DNA of 64,000 nucleotides, taken from Clitoria ternatea. Its lineage: Eukaryota; Streptophyta; Magnoliopsida; Fabales; Fabaceae. The stretch is from contig CM075673.1 in assembly GCA_037962975.1 (NCBI GenBank), positions 160,476,667 to 160,540,666 of the forward strand. The letters are read 5' to 3'. The notes beneath the pieces were generated by a model. It was not told the origin of the DNA. It ran no database searches and was given only the letters and a program-made list of their open reading frames with translations. Positions 24,677-36,428 of the stretch are shown piece by piece. The position numbers and the translations under genes were made by a program. How positions within the stretch are numbered: position 1 is the stretch's first letter; each line of letters begins with the position of its first letter.

Positions 24677-26617
24677 TCAACCATTCCTAGCTTGGGCAAT
24701 CATGACTTTCATTTTGCAAAGTCTTTCTTGACAATAGTTCAAAAATGATGATATCTCCTTTGGGGTGGATAGGGGATTGACCATGCCTTCGGCCTGCTTC
24801 AACATTGAGGGAAAATCTTCCAAGATTCCATTGGATAGGTATGCCAACTTGGCAAAACGGTCCATCCATAAATGAATGACTTCATCCCGTTGAGCTAACT
24901 CTGTCCCCAAAGCTCGTGTGGCTTCTTGGCAGCGGCGTTCGGCATCATGGGTTTTCTTCTATTCCGCATATATTTCTTGCTCATAAGTTCTTATCGTTTC
25001 ATCAAGCTGTTGCTCCAATTTGTGGACTTGGGTTTGTAGCATTTCTTTTTGCATCAAAGCCTCCTTTCCCTTCTCCTTGGATTGTACCAGCATGTCCTTT
25101 AAAATTTGTTTTTCGGCCAATACAGCATCGCTCTGCTGACCTTTCATCTTCAGCTGTGAATTGGCCGCCCGAAGGCATTGATCTTGTTTTATTCTGTAAT
25201 CTTCATCAATTTTTCTCTTTTTCCGCATTTCTTCCATAGCATGCCTTCCTTCAGAGTTCTCTTTCCTATGGAGGGCGCACTCTTGTTGGCACTTCAGGAG
25301 GTCTTCTTCCAGTTTTTGATTCCTTGCCTTTAGCTCTTCTACTTGGGCTTTTAGCGATATGGTAACCTTGTCCTCCACAATGCACGACGGAGGAACTATG
25401 TCCTCAGGTTGGTATGAAGGGCTCTTGAAAGGCAATTTCACGATGGAGACTCTGTTCACCACCCAATCTAAGTATTCAACTCTTACAGCGTGGCTTCGTG
25501 CTCCCAATTCTTTGCCCATCCTATGGACCTTCTTCCAGGCATTGGCTATGTCCCGGATAGTAGAGGTGTAATTCCCATTCGTATAGTACAGAATGAAAGG
25601 AGTAAGTAGTGCTTCATCCGGCGGCCCAAGTAGAGGATAAGCCAACTGCCGCTTAGCAATAACAGGATTATAATTGATGCAGCCTTGTGTCCCTATTAGA
25701 GGAACATTTGGATATCCTCCACAGCTATAAACGATGGACTCAACTTCTAGCCATTGAGGACACCATCTCACCTTTTCTGCTGTAAGGCCTACAAGGTGAT
25801 TAGCCCATTCACGCCCATTCTTAGTTGTCAGCTGACACAATTTCAAATCAGAGATGGGACACTCGGCTTTGCATAGTTGATGAAAAACGTGGGATGTGAG
25901 CCACACATATAGAACAGGCAAACAACAAATAATCCTCTTTCCTCCTTGGGTATGGCAGAAATCCAAGGTGCAATAGACATTGGCTAACACTGCCGTGACG
26001 GGATTTTCCATTCGGTGCTTGCGAGCGGTGAAAACACCTATAGCATCACAATCTACGTAATTGTCTAAGTTAGGGAATAAGACAACTCCGTAAATAGTGA
26101 GAGCCAAGGTATCAATGAAAGCTTCCCATTCTTCCTTCTCTGCTAGGACATGCATGTGTTTTTCCAGAAATTCCCTAGTAAATCCGGGAATCTGGTTTCT
26201 GTTCATTTGTACTCCTCTTAACATTTCAGGATGGACCTTCAAAATACGAGCGACAGAAGTGATTGACGCGTGATGGTCCAAATGGCGATAAGGAATCTAT
26301 CCCTCCATTGGCATACCCAATATTTGTTCAAATTCTTCTAAGGATGGTGCCAGTTGAAAGTCTTGGAAAGTGAAACAGCGGAGAGGTGGGTCATAGAATT
26401 GAGCCAGAGCCGTGATGGCTTCTATTTGGACGTCTACCTCCAAAACTTTCAGGATCTTCCCATACTTCCTTGCGAAAGTCATTTTCTGTGTCAAGCTCAG
26501 TTTTTTCCCTAGTGCTTGTAAACTGTCAGTATTGACCTTCTTAGCCTTGAGGTGCAATAACTTCTTCAATTCGGTCGCCCCTATATCATAATTACTGTGT
26601 CTCATGTTAATTTCCAT
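24677..26617 (-). pseudogene. Ogre ORF1 (extra ORF before gag) with two TAG stops
   Basis: A reading frame of about 646 codons starts at an ATG (26617) and is broken by TAG at 26297-26299 and at 24959-24961. Without the stops it is continuous. The N-terminal 400 residues look like the plant-specific domain that I recall as DUF7745 (LSLTQKMTFARKYG, YDPPLRCFTFQDFQL, LEEFEQILGMP). The C-terminal part is a long charged coiled coil (KAQVEELKARNQKLEEDLLK). Its function is unknown. Position between the 5' LTR and gag matches ORF1 of Ogre elements. Confidence 0.85.
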
Positions 26618-27597
26618 ACTGTCTTAGAAATATCGACAAATTTGGAATCGTCCCCTGCGAATATCAAGACAAAGAATGGAATTAGTTATGCGAGCTCAAA
26701 AGTCGTAGGTTTTCCAAATCGTCATTGCCACTTCAACCAGAGGGAAATGAAGTATAATTTTTTGGATTTTTCCTTTGACGATTAAGAGAACCTATGACTT
26801 CAGACTCAGAGATACATGACAAAAAAGAGAGAGGATCATCTATTCACCCGAAGAATACTTGTGTGTTCCAAAAAATTTTCCAAGACTAAGCGAATCTTTG
26901 GATGATAGATAATCCCTTTTTAATAACAGGAAAGTGAAAATGACATAAGGTAAAGTAAAGTTTGCCCTTTCGTGGCCTAAGTCAGGTTTTGTTGAAGGTT
27001 TTCTCTGGACCTTAGGGCTTGTCTAAAAGTGACTCTTCACACCGGGTGGCTTATACTAGACTTCTAGAAGGTTACCAGAGCCAAGATCCTACCCATGACA
27101 GGGACACAACAGTGGGGAACCACTAGGTGCATATGTCACAAGAGGTCGAACTCTAGTTGGGGTTCTCACGATCACCGGATAGGAAGTACATCCTATACGA
27201 TTCCGTATACCAACCCCTCCTAACTTAAGTTTCATTTGGGGCCCGGGTATAGGGCGCCACTCATAAGTGTGTGCGAGTAATTTGTGAGTGTAGTGTGTGA
27301 AAGGGCATTCAGTACCTTTTTACCTTACACCATTCTGCACAGAGAACAAACACAGAACAAAATATACAAAGTCATCTATCCTAGGGTTCAATGATTGCAA
27401 AAAAGTAACATAGTCCTCTACCCTAGGGTTCAACAACCATACAGAACATGGACAATAAAACGAATAACAAGATGCAAATAATAACGAACATTCACAACAA
27501 TTAACAGAAAATGAAAAACAAGGGGAAGAAATCCAAGCTAAACAAAGGCTATATAAAAAAACGCGCTTTCAACCAAACTGGCCTGACTCTCTTAAGT
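26618..27597 (-). other. Ogre 5' leader between primer site and ORF1
   Basis: About 980 bp with no convincing ORF. I see no tandem repeat in it. It likely holds the RNA packaging signal. Confidence 0.6.
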
Positions 27598-27616
27598 GTC
27601 CCCAGCGGAGTCGCCA
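27598..27616 (-). promoter_or_regulatory. Ogre primer binding site (tRNA-Arg type)
   Basis: On the minus strand, two bases after the 5' LTR, the sequence is TGGCGACTCCGCTGGGGAC. This is the form known from Ogre elements as complementary to the 3' end of an arginine tRNA. The tRNA assignment is from memory of that family. Confidence 0.8.
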
Positions 27617-27618
27617 TC

Positions 27619-30600
27619 TGTCGCAACCTGGATCGCGACGGCGCGGTGAGAGAGAAAGAATGGGGGGTGGTGAAACAGGGAGTCGCCACCAACATTTTTA
27701 TCCATAGGAAAAAACATTGGAAAAAAAAACTAGGTTCAGTAAAGCACTGGTTAAAAAAATGAGATTCAAGTTCGGGAGTCAGTTACGAGTAGGGAAGGTA
27801 TTAGCACCCTACATCGCCTGTCCAAAAACAGTACCAAGATTGAAAATGCGCAAGATAAATAGCCTTATAAAAAAATGGTTTATTTCTTCCTTTTTATTGT
27901 TGTATTTTTTATTTAAAGATGACAAAATGGAGTGAGAGAACTGTACAAACATAGGATGTCGAAGCGAGGTCAATGGGGCACTTCATCCGGATTGAACTCG
28001 ACTTCGATATGAGACAGAGAGGGGAAAAGAATGCTAATAAGGCGTCACGCCTAAATTATACATCCTCGAATAAAAAAATAGGGATAGGAAAGAGATAAGC
28101 GGGACGTCTCGTCCTAAGTATCCCTTCCCTATGAATTATGGCGAGGCTTAAGCAAAAACTAGGGGGAAACCAACAAGACGTCACGTCTAAATTGATTTTC
28201 ACGGAAGTAACCAAAAAAAACCATTTATGAAAGAAACGTGGAAGTAAGGAAATAAATCAGCAAAAAGAAATAAGAAAGATGGGCCCGACAGGAGTTAAAA
28301 TCCTGCTCCTACGTATTCTTGAATTATCAAGAAATTAGGGTTACATAGTTCTGAGTGTTTTTCTTTTAGGAAAAGACTTGGGAGATGATGATGGATGTCA
28401 CTGAGGTGGGGAACTCATACAAGGCGAAGTTCTTCGCACGTGTACGAATCCTAAAGAGGTTGTGTAGACGGGAGTGCTCTCGTACGACACTGTTTAAAAA
28501 TGATTTGTTTCTTTTTATTGATTTTTATTTAGATTTGAAAGAAAACATAGGAAGCATTTATTTCTCTTTATTATATTTTACTATGGAACGAAAGGAAAAA
28601 GGTAGTAGAAGCTACAAAAGAGAAAGGGAAACAATAAATTCTGAAAACAGAGGAAAAATGAGTGAAAACCGAGTGGGAGAAGAGAAAAACCGAGTGAAAA
28701 TGGCAAAAACCGAGTGAAAATTACAAAAAACGAGTGGAAATAGCAGAAACCGAGTGAGAAAGAGGAAAAACCGAGTAAAAATGGTAAAACCGAGTGATGA
28801 AAGCAGAAAACCGAGTGAGGACAAGGAAAAACCGAGTGAAAATGAGGAAACCAAGTGGAAATAGCAGAAACCGAGTGAGACAGTGAGCTTACCGAGTGAG
28901 AAGTGATTTACCGAGTGAGACAGTGAGAAGAGGGACGGTGTTAGAGTTGAGTGGAAGGAGGAGATCGAATCTGGTGTACTTGGACGGTCTGTAAGAGGAA
29001 TTGGGACGGTGTGTAGGAGAAGGGGTGAGGAGGTCGGTTTTGGTGAGGACGGTTGGCTGATGGAGAGAGGCTGAGAGGAATGAAGTGTTGGGCGGTGTTG
29101 TGTTGAGGGGAGAGGACGGCGTGGCTGATGGAGAGAGGCTGACTGATGAAGAGAGGAAGGAGGGTGCTGGATGCGTATCTGTGTGTGTAAGTATGCGTGA
29201 TGTGTGTAAGGGCTGTAAGCTTCAGCTCCTTGCCTATTTATAGGCTGGTCTGAGTGGAAGGCCAGCTCAGGCTTCCATTTCCGAGTGGAATGCCAGCTCA
29301 GGCCTCCACTCAGAGTGAAGTGGGGGACAACGGCTGGGTGGGAATTTTTAATTCCCCCCACTTCCAACCCTGTTTGCCACTTGTCTGCCACCCCCAGGAT
29401 TCCTGGATCTACTTGGGTGGTGGAATCCAAGTCAGCACGGGCTAACAGGGGGTCCTGGTGGGAATCCGAGTGAGAATGGCAGAAAACCGAGTGAGAATTA
29501 TGGAAATCCGAGTGAAAATATTGGGAATCCGAGTAAGAATGTTGAATGCCGAGTGTAAATGTTGGAAATCCGAGTGTAAATATTGGAAATCCGAGTGTAA
29601 ATGACTCGGATCACCCTCTCAGTCAATTCTGAGTGGGAATGGGGGAAAAATCTGACTGGGAAAATCATGTTGGTGTTGTGCAATTGGATTGAGTCAGAAC
29701 CGAGTGAAAACTGACTCGGATTCCATCTCCTCTCCATAATCCGAGTGACCAATGACTCGGAACCGACTGAAATAGGTGAAGTGTGACTCGGTGATGAGAG
29801 AAAGATGACTCGGGAACGGGTAAAAAGTGGCTCGGTGAAGGTTTGAAGTATGGTGGAAATGGGGGCTCGGAATTGATTGGCCAAAAGGACTCGGGAAGGG
29901 TGAAAAGTTACTCGGAAATTGAGTGAAAAAGGGGCTCGGAACTGGGAAAAGGATGACTCACTCGGTGCTGACTGAAATGGCTCGGTATTGTGTGAAACGT
30001 GACTCGGATGTGCTCACACATCAATTCACTCGGATATATTCGCTCGGGAATCCTCTTCACAATGGTTTCACTCGGAAACTGGTGGAAACTTTACTCAGAA
30101 TTGATTGAATAGTATTTTACTCAGGAACCAATTAAAAGGTGATTCAGAAATGATTGAATCAGTGTTTCACTCGGAATCACTTCAATCGGAGGTGTGCTAC
30201 TCGGATCTTGTCTTTGCTTGGAATGTTCACTCGGAATGTCTTCAATAGTGACCCAAAAGTTAACTGCTTGAAGGTTTCACTCAGAACTGACCTTGTGAGC
30301 TCTTAATCCGAATGGAACTTGGTCACTTTCACTCGGATTTTCTTCAATCAGCATTCCTTTCACTTGGAATTGACATTTTTTGCAATCAGGGCTTGTAAAC
30401 TGGCATACTCCACTCGGAATGCATCTGAAAGGGAATTATCAGCTCGGATTTACATCTAATCTGAGTCATTTCACTCAGATTTGAATTCAACAGGTCATAC
30501 TCCACTCGGATTGGTCCATTGTTGAGTCATTATTCAGATTTCCCACCCAACAGGTCATATTCCACTCGGACATGCCCAAAACTGAGTAGTTTCACTCGAA

Positions 30601-31206
30601 TTTTCTCCATTCAGAGTAATGTCACTCGGATTTAATCCAACAGGAGCATATTCCACTCGGATTTGACTTCAGCAGGGAGCATTTCATTCGGAAATGACTC
30701 ATTCTGAGTGATTCCACTCGGATTGCATCATTTTTGAGTCATTCCATTCGGACTTCTCTTGAAAATAGGCATAATCCACTCGGATTGGCTTGGCAGGGAA
30801 GCATTTCACTCGGATTCAACTTCAACAGGGGAGCATTTCACTCGGAAATAACTCATTCTAAGTGATTCCACTCGGATTTCATCAATTTTGAGTCATTCCA
30901 CTCGGAAATGCTTCATTTTGACTCGGATTTGACCATTTTTGAGTTTTTTCACTTGGATTTATCTCCACCAGGGCTGTATTTCACTCGGAAATGCTTTAAC
31001 CTGAGTCATCCTGTTCAGATGTGATCATTTTTTAGTCATCCCAATCGGATTTGCCTCCAACAGGGCTGTATTTCACTTGGAAAAGCTTCATTCTGAGTTA
31101 TTTTGCTCAGTTCTGATTATTTTGGAGCCATTCTGACCATTCTGAATTAGAATTCAGCATAAAAAAGATTCATTCCACTTGGACCGGACCAAAAGAGGTG
31201 TTCACA
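27619..31206 (-). repeat. Ogre 5' LTR
   Basis: Same length as the 3' LTR (3588 bp), with about 46 differences by eye. On the minus strand it begins TGTGAACACC and ends GGTTGCGACA. AAGGG follows at 31207-31211, matching the duplication at the other end. Confidence 0.95.
29234..29242 (-). promoter_or_regulatory. TATA box of the Ogre 5' LTR
   Basis: TATAAATAG on the minus strand, about 2.0 kb into the 5' LTR. Transcription is expected to start about 30 nt downstream and run towards lower coordinates through the internal region. Confidence 0.65.
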
Positions 31207-31211
31207 AAGGG

Positions 31212-31336
31212 TTTCTCATAATCCTCACACAGAGGCATATATATGTGAGCTCTATTAAAATTTTCTACCCCTACATCACAAATCAAATCCTCAAGTCGGT
31301 CATCGATGTCGACATAAATGTCATGCACAGACCTTC
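31212..31336 (-). pseudogene. CACTA-A TNP2 transposase, fragment between two insertions
   Basis: On the minus strand the frame reads SVHDIYVDIDDRLEDLICDV and then ENFNRAHIYASV, the region of TNP2 proteins ahead of the RLFNLK-type motif. A stop follows (TGA after ASV). It connects upstream with the 48208-48474 fragment and downstream with 10953, so the Ogre and CACTA-B inserted 126 bp apart in the same gene. Confidence 0.75.
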
Positions 31337-31815
31337 CACCACTAAAAAAACACCTGTTAGCGATGGAAATAATTGGTCGTTAATTCATCCCAAGTCCGTC
31401 GCTAATTGCTGTAGCGACGGTATCGCAGACGGGACATTCACCGTCGCTAAAACCTTCGTCGAAACATATCAGCGACCATAGACACGACGTCGCTAACATA
31501 TTGACGGCATAATGCCGTCGCTAAAATAGTCTCTGCTTCACTGACCACAGCCGTCGCTAACTCTGGCCTTGCAGCGACCTAAAGATTCCGTCGCTACTAA
31601 CAGCCAACTGCGACCACCAGATACCATCGCTACGGTTAAACATATAGCGACGGACATGTCCGTCGCCAACAGTGGCCTTGCAGCGACCATTCCCCGTCGT
31701 CGCTACCGTTACTATTATAGCGACCATTCCCCGCCGTCGCTAATGGTACCCTTACAGCGACCACTTTCCGCCGTCGCTATTTTTGCATTATAGCGACCAT
31801 CATATACCGTTGCTA
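31337..31815. repeat. Left terminal and subterminal repeats of CACTA-B
   Basis: The pair TAGCGACGG / CCGTCGCTA recurs about every 20-50 bp in both orientations, often as hairpins. It is the likely binding array for the element's DNA-binding protein. Confidence 0.85.
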
Positions 31816-32173
31816 ATAATTGGAATTTTTTATTTTTTTAAAAATTGGTTAAATATCTATAGGTTTTGTTAATTTTACTTTAAAAATGTAGATTAATATT
31901 TTGTATTTTGTATTGGCTGATGAAATTTTATAATTAAATTTGAATAATGTTTTTAAAATATTAAATTATTATTAAAAATAAAATAATGGATTAAATTTAT
32001 TTATCAAATAGGTTGAATTACTAATGATAATTACAATAAGGCTTTTTTATTTGAATTTAATTACCAATAAATATTGACATAATAAATGAAGAATGAAAAA
32101 ATAAATATTGAATGAAATATAATATAAAAACTAAAAATCAAATATACAATGTGTATAAATAATAAAAATACAA

Positions 32174-33942
32174 TCATGGTGGTGGGGGATCCTGGGGTGG
32201 TGGTGGGGGCGCCTGGGAAGTGGGAGGAGGTAACCTCGCCATCAACTGCATAAGTAGCTCCTGCTGCTGAGCAAGTTGCCGACGAGTCTCGGCGTGCTGC
32301 TCCTCGGCCCGCCGTCGGTCCGCCTCGGCCCGCTCCTCCAACAGCTGCCTCTGACGTCGCTCCTCCTGTAGCTCATCGTTCAGGTTTTGAATTACCTGAA
32401 CAACCTCAGTCGGAAGAGCAGAGGAAGAGGAAGGGGAAGGGGTCTTCCCTTTTTTCGCCAGCTGCGTGCCGACGCCACCCAATCCAAATACCCTCCCTTT
32501 CTTGTTCACACCGCCAACAGCCTCCATATAGATGGCGTTGTCGTCAGAACAAGATAGGGTGGGAGGAACCTCCCCTTCAGGAGTGGAAGCCACCAGGTCC
32601 GCCTCCTTCTCGACCCTCCTGGCCTGATACGCCTCCTGTAAATTCAAAAACAATGATAGGATTAGTAAGCTGATTTGTAAATTATAAGCATGTGTCAGTT
32701 AAAAGTAAATACCGCTAGATCCATAGTCTTCTGGTTTACCCATGTACCGGCTTTGTTCTTCTTGGTCATTTGCATGACCTCAAACAAAGAAGGCTCCCGG
32801 TGCTCCCTCAGCTCCTGTGGTGGACAAAAAACATTGAGATTATTATTTGTAAACATGTCAGACGAATCATATTAAAAACATAAATATACTTACAAATCTT
32901 TTCTTGTGCTCGAGGGTTGAAATGCTACCCCCAGTGTAAACTGAGGCTGCAGCATCGGCGACTCTGTTTGCCCTGTTCCGAGCACTCGCCTGCTGGAACG
33001 GGACACCGCCCCACTTCTGGACCATCCCGTCCCAATGCTCCTCCGGGATCCAATGAGGGCGCTCACCCTTGTCCCTCACCTTCCAAAGGGTACTCTTGAT
33101 GATTTTGGAGGTCTTCGTGGCAAAGACCTTCCTAATCTCATCAATCATACCCTCTGCCCACTGGTAATCACGCTGTAAAATGAAATAAGAAATCAAAATT
33201 AATAAGAGGTCTATTTTACAAATCAAATCACAACAAATGAGCTAGGAACTTACCGAGAATGTGTCAAACCACCTATCTTGGACAACCTTCCCAGCATCTG
33301 TCCAAGATATATATGGACCATCCCACTGGGCCTTTAAAACCTTAGTAATCGCTTTGGTAGTGCGACTACTATCAACAAAGCTGTAATGACAACAATTATA
33401 TCAGGAGTATAACAACAGACAATGTAGGGAGACTCCCAAAATTCCGGCAGAGTCTCCCCTGTAAATGTAACATTTCCAAGTTTAAATAGTTACCCTGTTA
33501 CAAACAGAAGAGTGCCCTGTACAATTCAATCTATACAAGTACTAATTAAAGTACTATACAATAAGCCAACAAGTCTTTCCACTAAAGTTTAATATAATGT
33601 ATCATACAAATAACATAAAAGTTTTTTAGTTTTAGTCACTTACTCGTCTCCGGCCGGCACGGGTACCAACATGGGCAAAGGGGATGCCGGAGGTGAGGTG
33701 GCCTGATGGCCAGGGTCCTCCAAGCCACCAACTCCAGGAGTCTGCTCTGGGGTGGTCAGCTGTGGGGGTGATGGGGTGGTCTGCTGTAGTGGTGGTGATG
33801 GAATGGTCTCCTGTAGTGGTGATGGAGTGGTCCGCTGTGATGGTGATGGAGTGGTCTTCTGCCCTGGGGTGGAAGTCCCCAGACGGGATGCCGGGGTCCT
33901 GGACCCACCACCCCTACTGAAGGGCAGTCGACGTCCCGTCAT
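32174..33942 (-). CDS. CACTA-B second protein, Transposase_24 (Ptta/En/Spm) family, five exons
   Basis: Exons in transcription order are 33644-33942, 33254-33380, 32894-33172, 32713-32814 and 32174-32635. All introns are GT-AG and all phases fit, giving 422 codons plus a stop with no break. The N-terminus is Ser/Pro/Thr-rich. The middle carries the Transposase_24 signature (WDGMVQKWGG, ARNRANRVADAAAS, YTGGSISTLEHKKR, GTWVNQKTMDLA, KKGRVFGLG). A charged coiled coil (VIQNLNDELQEERRQRQLLE) and a proline-rich tail follow. In En/Spm elements the second protein binds subterminal motifs and brings the ends together; a matching role here is inferred. The gene lies directly behind TNP2, and its ATG is the first codon after a splice acceptor. 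Confidence 0.85.
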
Positions 33943-34024
33943 CTGTGGATAAAATCATGAAAAGAAAGTTAGTCTGAGGATATATATATATAAATCTATG
34001 TATATATGTTTAACAACTACATAC

Positions 34025-34621
34025 TCTGTGTCTGTTTCAGTTTCAAATTCCCTCTCAGTTTCAGTGTCACTGTGGTTATCTGTTTGAACAAGTTCATCAG
34101 TATCCAAATCAACCCTAGACCGTTTTGATCGAGAGACAAGGTCTTTGTCAATGTGTTCACCCCCCGTAGTGGTGAGTGTCTCATCCATTATGACTGGAAC
34201 AATGTTGAACAACAAATTGGCATTGTTGAGCTCGTGTGGTGCAAGCTGATAAGCGTCATCGACCTCCTCAGAGACATTGTCAGTGATCTGACTTCGGGCC
34301 TTGGCCTTGATTACTACATACCAGTCCCGATGTCCTCCCGGGAAGTCGGTGTAATAAACCTGCTCAGTTTGTTGGGCAAAAATAAAGAGATCAAACCCTT
34401 TATATCTACCATTCTTCTTGACCTCAACTAAGCCGTAGTTGTTGTCAACCTTTGTTCCAACACCGATTGTATTGTCGAACCAATCACATTTGAATAGAAC
34501 AATATCTCTTCTTAGTCTTCCAGAGAACGAAACTTCAACAATCTCCATCAGCACTCCATAAAAGTCTTCTTCCAACTGTCTGACGGTGCCTTTAACATAA
34601 ACCCCATAGTTATGGGTGCGC
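34025..34621 (-). pseudogene. CACTA-B TNP2 C-terminal exon (DUF4216), left of the insertion
   Basis: The frame reads RTHNYGVYVKG, then FYGVLMEIVEVSF, FKCDWFDNT and EQVYYTDFPGG. This is the DUF4216 domain found at the C-terminus of TNP2-type transposases. The exon ends at 34025 with a GTATGT donor, followed by an 82-bp intron (33943-34024). It is cut off from its upstream half by the gag-only element, with TGCGC duplicated. The tail is acidic (DTETEREFETETDTE). Confidence 0.85.
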
Positions 34622-34883
34622 TGTATTTTTATGTTGATGTAGGTTTTGATAATGACACAACAAATGAAGGATCAAGATCAAACATATATATTTATGGATG
34701 AATTAATTATGTTTGATGATGGAAAATTGATGAATTCTAAAGAAATGTTTCAAGGCATTTTAAGTGGCTTAAATCAAATGAAAATGATCAACAAAGTGCC
34801 TAAGGATCAAAGGATTAGAGCCATGATTGAACAAATATCAAAAAGAGTGAAACAAAGTGCCAAAATGCATGAATCAGGTAATT

Positions 34884-35215
34884 GAATCGATTCACACAGC
34901 CATGCATAGCCATATGAATCGATTCATGCGTACAGAATGCTCCAGGATGTGCAAAACAAATGGTTGAATCGATTCCCTCTATGTGTGAATCGATTCACAC
35001 GTGTTTCTTGGCCCAGGAAGCTTAAAATTGAAGCTTGAATCGATTCCTATATTAGTTGAATCGATTCATTCGATTAATTATGTCCAGGATTGCATTTTAA
35101 GTAGCTTGAATCAATTCCCACCAAGGCTGAATCGATTCACACGCTGATCAAGGCACAGATAACACTAAATGAATTGATTCATTTAGAGAATGAATAGATT
35201 CATTCTATTTGAAAT
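34884..35215. repeat. Array of about ten GAATCGATTC palindromes in U3
   Basis: Seven exact copies of the 10-bp palindrome and three drifted ones (GAATCAATTC, GAATTGATTC, GAATAGATTC) lie at about 25-50 bp spacing ahead of the TATA box. Same array at about 40999-41330. Confidence 0.9.
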
Positions 35216-35362
35216 TGAAGCTGAACGCTGGACAACCTGGAATCGCATATGGAAAGCACAAATCGCACTATGACAAATTTAAAGTTAGCAAAGCTACGCT
35301 CCACTATGTCATATACATTGCTGAAGGAATTATTAAATGCAAAAATCAGGTTCCCTGAAGGC

Positions 35363-35371
35363 TATAAATAG
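35363..35371 (+). promoter_or_regulatory. TATA box of the gag-only element 5' LTR
   Basis: TATAAATAG in GGCTATAAATAGAGAGG, about 740 bp into the LTR and downstream of the palindrome array. The same sequence lies at 41478-41486 in the 3' LTR. Confidence 0.7.
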
Positions 35372-36372
35372 AGAGGAAAATTGAAGAAGAAAAACACACC
35401 ACAGGGAAGCATTTCCTCTGTTCTTCTTCCTCCCTCTCGTTGCAATTCTCTCTATGTTTAATTATTTGGCATATTCCTCTTGATAGTTTATTTAAGAGTT
35501 AGAGAGAAATATTTTGAGTGAGCTAAATTTGTATATCCTCTCTTTGAGAGTTATTATTTTTGAGAAGTATCAAATTGTAAATCTACTCTAGTGAGAGAGT
35601 TATCATTGTAATCACTAAAACACCAAAATTCCTTAGAGGTTTGGGTTGAGGGTTCAACCTTGTAATTGTGAGATTGAGAGATTGGGTGGGGTGCCCTTGT
35701 ACTTGTGAGGATTGGGTTCTTGAGTGTGGGACACTAGGAAGCCGCGATTGCTCAAAGTTGTATCTCTAATCTCCAATAGTGGAAATCCTTCAAGTGGGTT
35801 GCTTGAAGGCGAGACGTACACCGGGGTGGTGGAACTCGTTATATCGGTTTGCAAATTCTCTCTTCCCTAAACTCATTTAATTTGTGCACTTAAATTGCTC
35901 ACTTGATTTATTATATCATTCGTAATTAAATTGGACTAAGTGCATGCTATAAGTTGCAAACTATATTGGTTAACATTATTGAAGTTAGATTAAATTAAAT
36001 CCATGAATCAAATGTCTTAAATATTGTTGGATTTGATTATTGAGGAAGAAGAATATTGGTGTTAACAAATTAGTAAACTATCATGCTTAATTAATTTGAG
36101 TTGTTGAAATTATACTTATATTGATATTAATTATAGCATGCTAAGAACTTCAAGAATTGCCTAAGCTAATAACTTGCCTTATTTATCAAAATCAATTCTT
36201 GAATATTGTACTTTTAACTTAAAGTATTTTACTATGAAATGTGCTTCATAATTATCATATCTTTTATCTTGCATCATTTGTGTACTACTAACCGTTTTGA
36301 AAGGGATTCCGCGTGAAAATTTGAAATACTCAATTCACCCCCCCTCTTGAGTATCGAGGCCTTGGCTAACAA

Positions 36373-36385
36373 TTGGCATCAGAGC
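36373..36385 (+). promoter_or_regulatory. Primer binding site of the gag-only element
   Basis: TTGGCATCAGAGC starts one base after the 5' LTR. It differs by one base from the initiator-methionine type TTGGTATCAGAGC usual in copia elements. Confidence 0.8.
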
Positions 36386-36428
36386 TTGACTCTTGGAAGA
36401 TCAAGCTTAACCGCTTCAAGAGATCAAG

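Larger units (their letters stand above)
10959..31206 (-). mobile_element. Ogre-like (Tat lineage) Ty3-gypsy retrotransposon, 20,248 bp
   Basis: Two LTRs of 3588 bp each bound a 13,072-bp internal region. AAGGG flanks the element at 10954-10958 and 31207-31211. On the minus strand the order is 5' LTR, tRNA-Arg-type primer site, leader, ORF1, gag-protease, intron, RT-RNaseH-aRNaseH-integrase, tandem repeat region, 3' LTR. An extra ORF before gag, an intron between protease and RT, an arginine-tRNA primer site and great length are Ogre hallmarks. By eye I count about 46 LTR differences, mostly C/T and G/A transitions, or about 1.3 percent. At a commonly used plant rate (1.3e-8 per site per year) that suggests roughly half a million years. 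Six in-frame stops make this copy non-autonomous. It sits inside the transposase gene of CACTA-A. Confidence 0.95.
34622..36371 (+). repeat. 5' LTR of the gag-only element
   Basis: 1750 bp, TG...CA. It holds the GAATCGATTC palindrome array and a TATA box at 35363. Almost identical to 40737-42486. Confidence 0.95.

Noticed and set aside
31337..31815. Possible CRISPR-like regular repeats (AGCGACGG every 20-50 bp)
   Set aside because: Repeats are 8-9 bp, in both orientations and unevenly spaced, and lie at the ends of a CACTA element in plant DNA.
34646..34885. 79-codon ORF repeated at 40761-41000
   Set aside because: It lies at the start of both LTRs of the gag-only element, upstream of the TATA box. 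Duplication comes from the LTR structure.
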